A program made the translations under genes and the position numbers. The notes below the pieces were generated by a model. The model had not been told where the DNA came from. It saw only the letters and a list, made by a program, of their open reading frames with translations, and made no database searches. 64,000 nt of DNA from Branchiostoma lanceolatum (lineage: Eukaryota; Chordata; Leptocardii; Amphioxiformes; Branchiostomatidae), in NCBI RefSeq assembly GCF_035083965.1, contig NC_089731.1, positions 6,671,501 to 6,735,500 on the forward strand, in the 5' to 3' direction. Positions 36,965 to 48,900 of this stretch are shown here, in pieces; the first letter of the stretch is position 1, and the number at the start of each line of letters is the position of its first letter.

Positions 36965-39900
36965 TTAGGACGCCACGGCCTCTGCACTCTCCCCGTTCTC
37001 GCCATTTTCTGTTGCCTTTTCGCCGTTCTCGTCTGTCTTCTGGCGCTTCAGGTACTCCTCTCCTTCCTAAGGATTTGACACAAAACAACAGTCAGACATA
37101 AAAGTTGAGGCTGGAGTCATACAATAGACATTTTGTCTTTGGTAAAAGCACTTGACTCAGGTGAAAATGAGAGCCTAGCTTCGGTTAGGGACATTCTTGG
37201 GATAGGACATTAACTGGAGGTCCTGTGTTTGAGGGGAGCCACGTCAAAGCATGTTTAAGAACCCACAATTGTGTATGTGTGTGCTCACCTGTAGTGTGTC
37301 TGCCATGGTGTGTGTGCGCTTGACAGCGGGAACAGGTGCATCAGGTGTGTCTCCTGCCTCCTCTCCATTCTCATCCTCATCATCATCGTCCTGGAAAAGA
37401 AGAATCAACCGTTACTCAAAAGCCACTCAAAAGCCGTTACTTTGTTGCTTGATAACAAATATTTCAGTCTCTAGTTTACTCCTTTTTCTGAACAATAATG
37501 AATACAAGAAAATGTAATGGATTCATGAATACATTGCTTGGAAAAGGTTTTAGTCTACATCCTTATCTTTATCATTGTCCTCATTCAATCATTCACTAAA
37601 TCATCCATCCATCTGTACAGCTTCATTCTCTTTATTATCTTCTTCCTCATCATTCATCTTCCATCCATCCATCTGTACCTCCTCCTCTCCCTCCTCATCC
37701 TCCTCATCTTCATCCTCCTCGTCCTCCTCTGCTGCCTCTGCATCCTTGATGGCCTTCGTCTCAGCCCGGGTCCCGCCCAGTTCCTTATCACCCAGAATCT
37801 CCGCACCCTCCTAGGAAAGTACAAACCAAAGTAAAAGGTGAGTTACATAGGTTTTTTTTGCCACGCTTGGTTGCATGGCATACTGCCCGATTTCAGCCTT
37901 CCTCCCTTCCACCCTTCCAGACAGGCCAGGTCTCGCTAGCGGCACTTTTTTCCCACCATGCATCTATACTATACTCCGTAAACCTGTGTAAAAATGCAAT
38001 TTGAATCCATCCTCGCAATCCGAACTGCATCCAAGAAGCTCTGATGTTTATTTCGAATGATGAAATACATAGGAACAATAGCAAATTGGCAGGGCATAGG
38101 GCAGCAAATATCGTGGGCAGGTGGTTATTCGGAGGGAGTCTGCCCATGCAGGCTGGCATCCAGGGTAGACAGAATGGACAATGGGACACCTGCCACCTTA
38201 CCCCAACTGCCAATACCCTGCACACAAGAGGGCCTGACATTGTGTGTGTACTGGACTCATATGCAAAGAGCAAGCTACCGTACCTTTGCTGTGGTGACCA
38301 TGGTGTTGTCCTTCGTCAGTTTAGGCACCTCGTCCGTGGATTCCAGTTCCTTCTGCTGTGCACGAGTCTTCGCGTCTTCTGCCACCCCTCCGGTAGCCTC
38401 CAAGAAAGCTTCCCCCTCCTGGAGATAGAGCAAGGAATATCCATCAGCAACAAGTTAACTCAAATTTCTTTTTTCTATCAATCACATAAGTTTGCTCTCA
38501 GTTCACCCTTTGTCTTTTTCATAAACTAAAATCACGGAATCAATAGAAATGGTCAGACTACAGGGCTCGAAATAGTGGGTGCATGTGCACCTGCTTACAA
38601 TAACAAATCATCAACACAGATTGTCTTCTGATTTCTAAATCTTATTTAAATAATTGACAATTTGACACAACCATTATATATAATAAAAACATTCCGCATT
38701 CACCCCCTAGATCAAGTAGATAGATCAGCATAGGGAACATTGACCTGAGCAATCAAACAGTACAACAAGCGTGCTGGTCATATGATCCGTGATAGCGCAG
38801 GGCAGGGGAACGGGTTTTTTTCGCGTGAAGAATGTTCGCGTACGCGTGGAAAATTTTCGCGCGGAAAATTTGAAATGGAGAATTTATTTATAGGTTCAAA
38901 ATATCAAAGTAATTTTATCATCAAAATTTTTCTCCCTTGGGAATAGACTTGAGTCCCTTTGGAATCAACTTTTTATTTTTATTTTTTAAATTTCAAAAAT
39001 CCTTTGAAATTTTTTGGGTGTGAAACCTTAGACTTGTAAACCTTCAATTCCCTTCTGATCAACTAATTAGCGTATTTTAACGAGCAAATGATCAAAATTA
39101 CAGGCAAACTTTTTCCCTGCATGGGTGTGGGCAGGGTGTGGTGTGGTTTGGTGTGTGCTATTCCCAAGAGACTCAAGTCTATTCCCAAGGGAGAAAAATT
39201 TTGATGATAAAATTACTTTGATATTTTGAACCTATAGATAAATTCTCCATTTCAAATTTTCCACGCGAAAATTTTCCACGCGAACGCGAAAATTCTTGAC
39301 GCGAACAAAACCCCAACCCCAGGGCAGCAAGTTTAAACTTTGGCACTCCACTCCTTACCAAGCAAATAAACATTCGTACACCCCAGCAAATCAATATTTG
39401 CACACTGGTTAGTCAAAGTACCAAAGATTACAGTGGAACAGCCTCTGCTGCAATCATAGTGAACAAATCATATTGGGCTGACTGGAAAGGGCCGGGGGAG
39501 AGACACGGGGAGGACATTATTCATAATTAAGCAGGCACCTTTCACAAAAATGTGATTAGCAACGATCGAGGCAGAGGGCAGGAAATGTCATCCGACGTAA
39601 AGCGTAAAATAATACCATCCATTCGATCTGCTATGTTAGTGATCCAGCGGCATTGGCAAAATAACGCAATTTCAAACAAATCAAGACCGTCATCGTGAGG
39701 CAAAAGTACCGTGCGGTCACTGTTCATCATGCTTCATTATCATTGTACGAACACAATCATTGTGAGAAAAGGGACAGGGTATCTATATGTGATATTGCTG
39801 GCTTAGCAATAACCTGGGAACTTTATTGGTATTGGTGATCCAGCCAACATTGACAAAATAAAACAATTTGTAACACATTAAGTCCATCACAAAAAAAAGC

Positions 39901-42900
39901 GAAGCAGCAATTCTTCAACAAAATTCCATTAATGAAATTTGGGATTGGCAAGGTTTCAACATGACGCAGTTGTCTGCAAACCTTGGCTGTGACCACCATG
40001 GTCGAGTCTCGCTTGACTCTGGGTGTGTCGCTGCTTGAAGCGCCCTCTGGCGGCTGATCCAGGCCATGCAGCTTGAGCACACTGTGGGCTCCCTGGGACC
40101 TGAGGTACTCTATTCCCTCCTGACAGTACACAGTAACACATCAGGGTCTAATATAGTAATATCCTTATCATTCCATTCTTATTTTTTATCATAACTTTAA
40201 AATCTTACTATAAAGTTTGTGGGATGGGTGGAAATAGGCTGTGCAGTACATGAATATTGTTAAAACTTTTAGGTTTGATAGTAGAGTCAATTCCATGTCA
40301 CCAAGAGGGTTTTCAGATGATATTGCTAATAAGTTTGAACAATCTTAGAGAAAAGACTATTTCAGTCAAAAAAATTCCAGACTGTTCAAACAATTAGAAA
40401 TGAAAGTTTGAACATGTTTGAACTCATCTACATATTTTGGAAATATCATGAAAGTAATTGCACAAATATCTCTTTATTTAGAACAATTTTCAAACATCTG
40501 TGTGATTGTTTCACTGTTGGAACATGTTCCAACATTTTGCATCATTCTCAAAATGGTAGATTTGGGTTATTGCCCCCGTAAAAGTAGGTGCTAATCACGC
40601 TCTATTGTCAGCATCTGTATATTTTTAGATTTCACGTCTGGACACTGGCAACTCTTTTGTCTTGTGGTGTCTATGCATGGCACCTAGGCCTAATCCCCTA
40701 TACTTTGAAGGGATGTGTGAATTGCCCTGCTCCCAGCCCACTGACCCAGTTATACCATGTTTGTAGAATGTTGGAACATGTTCAAACAAATGAATTATCT
40801 ATGTTGCAACAGTTTAAAAACTAATACAAATAATGTGTTCAATGTTGGAAATTTGTTTAACATGTTGGAACACAGCAGAAAATATCTAGAACATCAAATA
40901 CATGTTGGAAATTGTTCTTAACAGTTACTTATCTCACATAGATTGTTACAAAGGTTTTGTAAATGTTAGAACAAAAGGCAACAAACACCCTCTCGGTAAT
41001 GTGGAATTGACTCTAACAACAAACAATCAATGTACATCAAACTTGATGATTGTCCCGGCAGAACTTTTGTGAACAGCTAATAGTTGTTGGTGGACAATTA
41101 CGTTTTGAAGCATTGCATGCTGAACGTGGGCATACATACAGAAGTGTAAATGTTGAACCATATCAATAGCATTTATGATTGGATGCAAAATCAGCAAAAA
41201 GAATCCATGTTACAGTGAAGCCATTCAACTTCAATTTGAGCAAAGAAAGTGAAAATACATTTCTTTACAGGCTATACATTGAAGCTGAAATGAAGTCAGC
41301 TTCAAACCTTGGCAGTAGCCACCATGGTGGAATCACGCTGCATTTTTGGTTTGTCCGAACTTTTAGAAGCGCCGTCTGCTGGCTGGTCCAAGCCATGCAC
41401 CTTCAGTACATCAGGACCCTGGGACCGGAGGTATTCGATGCCCTCCTAAAAAACCACACACCAAAATGAAGACATTTTTCAAAGACATTTTATACAACAC
41501 ATGTAATTTGGACCAGTGTAATATTTTCCTTTTTCATGAAAAGAATATAGACTCAGTAGTAGTAGTAGTATCCGGTATTTTGATTAAACTGCTGCCGGGG
41601 TCCCTGACACAGGGTTGGGCAGCAGCCGGCTAGTCGTATCACCTGTAGTTGCCCAGCGCTTTGCTGATCAGTATTATAATCTATATTTATAAACTGACCA
41701 TACTGGTCACAGAAATAAAAAAAGAACCCTAGCTGGCACTTATAACTTTTTAGATAAAAACAACCTAAGAATGTTGGCAGTCTAAAAAGATCTCAACCGC
41801 CTTGCCAAACAACAGCAAAGGTGAAAACAAGTCCTGAAAAGGACCCTCCCAAGCCTGGGGCTGACCTGTTGGGGGGAATGCCAGACACAGTCCATTTACA
41901 ACATCAAACACATACCCCAGTATCAGGTACCCTCAACAAGTAGCCTTTTGAGACTCCAACAGCCAGGTAAACAATAGGAACAACAAGTAGGGTAAGAAAG
42001 GGAGGGTTCAAACAGGTAGGCAAACATTACCTCGACCTGGTTGTTCGACACAAAGACTGTTTGTTCAATGGCTTGCTTTCTAGTATAATGAACTGACAAG
42101 TGAAACAAAGTATTTTATTTAAGTATTTGACTTCACAGGTGTAAAAAACTTTGAATACATCAATAAACAGAAGACACCTGTGCACATGGATTTATTATCT
42201 ACAGTCTTACAATAAATTTAATAGTTGGTGCAACACTAGTTTGACAGACTTTCTCGTCCACTCTGAAAGATTCACAAGTAACACACCCCCTTCTTCACTA
42301 GATAAAGAAGGAATTGTTTTAATGTGTTATCTGTTTTTTGTCTTTCAAATCATATGTTTACATCCTGCATCATAGTCCAATTAATAAATCAATCTTGGAG
42401 AACGTATGAAAATTTAGGGTCTCAAAAATACAATTTTGGTCGCTCAACACAGTTACATCAATAGCCAATGACAATGGACACACCCACAGCTACAGTGCCT
42501 TACTTGGGAAAACAGTATCTGTATTAGTTCTAGGGTTTGGTATTAGGATCTATCCATTACTATTACGTTGATGAAGGTTAGACATCCAGGTAATAAGATA
42601 CACCAAAAATAGTTTGACAACAGTCTAACCTTCACAACTACAGTACAATCATCCAATTTTTCAGTCAAATTACCTGTTGCTTTCAGGGCAAAGCCATGAT
42701 TCTAAAAATGGCAAGCTAAAGAAAAGAGGGAGCTGGAAGTGGTCCAATATTTTCCTAGCCCACCTAGATTTCTAAAAGGAATGTTTGTGATCTTTTTCTC
42801 TCGCTAGACCACACAAAAGGCAAGCCTGCCGCAAACCCTCACTGGCCTGAACCACACCTAAACATGTCTTTCAACAATAACCCCCGCCAACCAACAGGTG

Positions 42901-45900
42901 CGTTTACATAGCGAGCACAACACGCACATCTCACAAGTTTGCCTGTCAAGGTAGCTACCAGGCACAGGAAAACACATGGGGCAAACCAGATGTATCGTAT
43001 CAGTGCGGCAAAGGTATAGTGAGTTTAAATGAGGCAAAACCTGATAACACGACATGCTTCAAGTACATTTTTGAACGTCACATGGGTTGTGATAGTGTTT
43101 TTCTTCCAAACTATCTCACACAGGCATGCACCATGTTCTTCCCCATTCGGCCTAATGTACCAATATTTGGACATAGAAATTAATAATTCATATGGATCAG
43201 CAACACATACTTGCCCCTTGAGAGAGACCAATTCCCTCTAAAAATATCGCCTTTAGCTTTATAGAGTTGATCCTAGGCCAATGTCAAGTGTCATCAATGC
43301 CTTGTACTTTTCCATTCATTCACACATGGCACATCTTTTACTCAAATGGTCACAGGCCAGAGACACTCTATTTGTGCTCTTGCTGTATTCTCCAACTTTT
43401 GTGACCTGTGGCTGTCCTAAAAGATACACATACTGTAAAGGATAAACCAGCGTGTATATCTCCAAATAATGCTAAGACTTTAAAACAGCTATCATATTCA
43501 TCATTGGAACGTTGCCAGGAAAAGTCGTTCACCTCTTTGACTCAGTTTGAGCCCAAGCCACCCTAAAACTCAAACAAGCAATTGTCTCACAGTTCCATGG
43601 ACAAGGGCATTAGCAAATTAAATTTCAAGCAATGAATATTTTATAATGTTGGGATGACCGTAAAACTTTTAATTTGCACGGGGAGGGAAACGACATCACT
43701 CATTCTGTATTATCTACATAAATACAATTTCGTGATATGCAGTAATTCGTATGTATTGCAGCGTTCGAAATACCCGTCTGCAATCTGCAAATTGCATAAA
43801 GATTTTCAAGATTGCAGAAGAAAAATTAAACAATCTGCAATTTTGCAGAAGAAAAAAAATCAGACTCCGGATTCAATGGCTCTCAATTCAGGAGATTATA
43901 TAGACCTACTAGTACTAAGCAAACTAGCGGTGCTGTAAATAAACTGAAATCCACAGCGCCGCGCGAGATGGCGGCGTTTCGGTGCATTCCAACTGCCTGG
44001 TGCTACTTGAGGTCATTTTTTTTCGGGGAGTTTCGACACTTTCCGTGATAACTTCGGGGACGAATCATGTAAGAAAATGTCAAATTCGTGCATTTCCGTC
44101 AACCCTCGCTAATCTTCGCGGTCACGATCTTGGGGTCGGCAAAAGTCTGGAAAACAATTCCCGGATGTTTCTAGCGTGAACAAGTATGTCCAAGTCGCAA
44201 ACTGCTATTTCTTCAGAGCCCGAACTCGGGGCATGGGCGCGATGACAGAAGGAACGAAATGGTGGCCACTACATTAGCCCGTGGTCCTTGAAGCCCAGAC
44301 GGCAGCGATGAAGTTGAGAAGTACTCGGATAGATATTGAGCACCGCCTTGTGTGGAAAAGGCGGAACATTTTCTCCTGTGCCGACGCAGTGGGGAGGGGG
44401 CCACCCACGTGTAAAATTAACATCGCCGGGCCGTCTCTGGAGTCTCCCCGAATGTCCGAAGTCGGAGTCCGATGTTTGAAACCGATAGCAATGTTTCAGA
44501 TTTATACACAAAACTACACAGAGGCCAAGGTTTGCGTAAAGGCGTTTTATTTCAAATTTTACATTTTTTTCTCGGTTTTTGTCATGTTTTCTGTGGGCCG
44601 TGGCAGTGTCACAGGTCGTGCGATCTTATTCATTACTCATAATACGCATCACAACACGTATTTCTCGCAAGGATATAATTCCCTTGTCCTCCTTATCAAG
44701 CAGGCTGTTGAATTTGTTTTTAATTTTGATACAAATACTGAAATGATCAAAAGAATATTTGATTTGATTGATATTGAATAAATATACTTTTGCTGTTGCA
44801 ATTTTTGCTATTAATTTGAATATTTTTCACACACATGCATGTTATTCCTCTTAAAAACTTTGCTAGTGATAATCAAAGATGGAGTGAGAGAATAAAGAAT
44901 GACAGCAATGTTGCAAAACTCTAGATATAATGTAAGTTAGTAGGCATTATTAAGTTGAGAAGGTTGAAGTATGGAGGCATGTGTATTTGCAGAAAATATT
45001 TTCAAATTGCAGAAAAAAAAATTGACATTCTGCAATATTGCAGAACACTGAAAAAAAGTATTTCTACCACTGTATTGGCATGAGCTCACTGATAAGGAAG
45101 TAATATGTTGTACCATCCAGTCAGCTATCAGTAACGACTACAGAAGGGTTCTTTTATCAAAGTGTGGCACACCCACATTCTCTCTGGGACAGACCACACT
45201 TTGAAAGGAGGGGGCATACGTTTTTTTTCTTCTGCTTGTCATACTACTAAACGTTTGTACTGCCCATTAAAACTTGCCATTTAATTCCCTTAATCACAGC
45301 TTTACACTGATCGAAAATCTGTCTCATCAAAGTAGGTTTCTGATATTATTGTACCCAGTGATCCCATTAACTTTAAATGGTATAGCCCAGACACTAGACA
45401 ATAAAGCAAGTCTTCTAGCCTTCCAGCAGGTAAAGAAAATTGCAATTTCTTCTTGTTTTGACATCTACAATCTGAAAGGTAATATCTGACATGTGGGAGG
45501 AATTCAAGAAATGTTAGAGCCCTTAATCCCCCTGCCAAAGTGGTACGATCCAACCTGCTCTAGATACAAGACAAAGGGGTGAGTGACCTAGGTTGTTGAT
45601 TAGGAAAATGGCTGTTTCGTTAGTGCAAATATTTGCAAGACAACACTGCGCCACCTGTGCCAACTTGAATGTCTGTGAATACATTTCTTCTGAAGCTTTT
45701 GATAACCCCTCAGTCAAAATGGTTTCATCCAAACTGCACCAGATTTTGGACAGTGACTAGTTATGAGGTCACTCAGGTTGTAGATAGAACACAGCTCTGT
45801 ATTTAGGCGCACTTTAGACCTACAATGTTATAAGGTCGTACGATCATCGTCGTAGGCGACGGTTTTCTTTAGACACACGGTCAGGAAATATCATGGGACC

Positions 45901-48900
45901 CCCGCGGCGCAGAATTCCATTGATGTGCGCGTGTGACTCAAAGTGAACTCTTGCGCTCAAATTCAAAATGGCGGGGGAACCGCTTGTTTTCGTCAAAAGA
46001 TGAAGCTTTTACTGACTTTGCAACAACTGTTGCCCTGCAGATGAGACGTTGAGAACCGTGCTCAACAAAGAAAGAGATTGAGGCTGGTACAGAGACGGAC
46101 GGGATTTAACCCGAGTTCGTGGCCGCCGCCGGGGATGTCCCGGGGATCGAGGAATAGGGGCATACTAGAGAAGTAGCCACTGGTAGCAGGGCGTCGCGCC
46201 GGAATACTAGTAACCGGTTTCGGACGAGAAAAATATGTTTCCATTGCTAACTGCATGCATATTTACAAAGAAAACGATAGAAACTTTCCTTCCCGGACAG
46301 GAAACAGCACGCTGTAGGCTTATTAGCATATCACCCACTTCCGTCACCGGCGACGATTCTTCTTTAGCAAGAAAAACACAGCCACAGGCCCCCCCGCTGA
46401 ACGTCGTGCGACTGGGTCCGAGGTGGTCGCACGACATTTCGAGGATTTCCCGTTTATTGCCGTCGTACGATTGTTTTGATCGTCTTTAGACGGCCAAAAA
46501 ATACTGTCGCCGGCGACGTCGCCCACGACGATGATCGCACGACTCTAAAATGTCGTAGGTGTAAAGAGGCCCTTACATGTAGCCCAGACAATTTTGAACA
46601 GGCCTCCCATTGTTTACCATATGTACCAACTAGATAAAGAGACAGTGGTCTTTCAATCGCCTCTAACATATTAAAACACTGACTTACAGATCTATCAGCA
46701 AACTAGAGTAGGATGAGAAAATAAAAGGGGGGTAGACATGCACATGCATAAACAAACTGGAAAATTGAAGGGCTGACTTTTCGGACCTTGAAGCTGCTGA
46801 CCTTCCTACAGCGGTGTGATCCAAAATCTACATGTTGTGTAGAGTCAATTCCATGTCACCGAGAGGGTTTTCAGATGATATTTCTAATAAGTTTGAACAA
46901 TTTTAGAGAAAAGACTATTTCAGTCAAAATAATTCCAGACCGTTCAAACAATTAGAAATGAAAGTTTGAACATGTTTGAACTCATCTATATATTTTGGAA
47001 ATATTATGAAAGTATTTGCACAAATATCTCTTTATTTAGAACAGTTTTCAAACATCTGTGTGATTGTTCTACTGTTGGAACATGTTCCAACATTTTGCAT
47101 CATTCTCAAAATGGTAGATTTGGGTTATTGCCCCCATAAAAGTAGGTGCTAATCAGGCTCTATTGTCTGCCTCTGTATATTTTTAGATTTCACGTCTGGA
47201 CACTGGCAACTCTTTTGTCTTTAGGTGTCTATGCATGGCACCTAGGCCTAATCCCCTATACTTTGAAGGGATGTGTGAATTGCCCTGTTCCCAACCCACT
47301 GACCCAGTTATATCATATTTGTAGAATGTTGGAACATGTTCAAACAAATAATCAATCTATGTTGCCATAGTTTAGAAACTAATACAAATAATGTGTTCAA
47401 TGTTGGAAATTTGTTTAACCTGTTGGAACACAGCAGAAAATATTTAGAACACCAAATAAATGTTGGAAATTGTTCTTAACAGTTACTTATCTCACATAGA
47501 TTGTTACAAAGGTTTTGTAAATGTTAGAACAAAAGGCAACAAACACCCTCTCGGTAATGTGGAATGGACTCTATGCAGAAAATAGGGAAGGGGGCAATTT
47601 AGGGGCATTCTACTTTATTTTTCAATTTGGTAGCTGTTTTGTCCACAACAAAGTAACAGAAAGCAGGTACACCAACCAGCTGAATAATTAGAACCAGTTA
47701 TATCATTATGTAAATTGCTCTTAATTCCCCCCTGCTTTTATGGTATGACCCAAACTGCTCTAGAATGAGGACAATCAACATCACCTTGACAGGACAACCC
47801 TAATCTCCAAGCAGATCTATAGGTTGCATAAAGACCATATCAAACTGGCAGAGGAAGTACGTTTTGCAAGCTCCTTCTTCCAGTTGGATACGGTCTTTGC
47901 AATCCATTGGGTCTGGTTGGAGACTAGGACAACCCTACCAACAGCCCTCCTGAGGTCAGGGCTAAATAACTTGTCCCTTCAAGTCCAACAATATCTTTCA
48001 TAGTAACCACACACATCATTGTTTGATTCTCCCAGTTTCTTCAAAGCTTTATCACTTTGCCTGAGCGTACAAATGGGACCCCAAGGCTATAGATCTATCA
48101 TTATGTGCCATTTGCCGAGAAACAAAGGAGTAATCCTGCCACTGCACAAACGTGTACACACCACAAGCCTGCAAGACAACAGCTTGTCTGGTCAGTACCC
48201 CACCTCTAACCAAATGGTCGTCCTTTCAAACTCACTCATTCAGAATAATTATTGCAGAGTAAATAGTGCTTGAGTGGAAGCTGGAGTCATACTTCATTGG
48301 TCGCTATCTATATCACTGTTGCTATACTGACACACAGGTTGAGAGAGCTGTTCAAAGTATCTTCTTTTCCCTCTAGCACTAGTTTCAGCGTCTAGACGAG
48401 AACTATCTGGTGTGTATCTTCTCACAAATGGCTCTTGTAACCGTCATGAGCAATTACCCTCGTGAATGTGTGATAAAAATATCATGCCTGGTGGTTTTAT
48501 TGCCCGGTTATGCTCAGAAGTGTTATGGTCTATTATCTACTGTTCCAGACCATAGCACACTACTGTAACACGTCCTTTAACAATGTGCCTACACAACCAA
48601 CAGATGGCAAAAAGAAAATTGGTTTGTTTGTAAATTGGAATCCTTTCTATTTGCAATTAAAAAAGCAACTGGGTAAATACCAAATTTTCTGGGCAAAGTT
48701 TATACTAATATTTCCAAACACAAGGACTTCAAACTCCGATTTCTAAACCAGTTCTGTAATCTAGGGCATCGTTGTAATACAGACAGAATGCTTTCCGGTC
48801 TAGTTCCATTTTAAAACAGTACATGGGATTTGTCAACAACAACATGGATCACTTAATCCCTCAATCCCTCCCATTACCTGAATGCAAATGTCCCTTCTTT

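Noticed and set aside
38044..38529. 161-codon plus-strand frame
   Set aside because: Its middle is the antisense of the real minus-strand exon 38418-38284, and the rest is intron.
40588..40824. A 74-78-codon open frame present in both 730-bp MITEs (also 47146-47370)
   Set aside because: It is shared because the elements are copies. It has no domain, no transposase motif and no good start context.
44281..44781. 166-codon plus-strand frame in the CpG-rich core
   Set aside because: It runs from GC-rich into AT-rich sequence with no domain, lies inside a transposon-like element, and its start lacks support.
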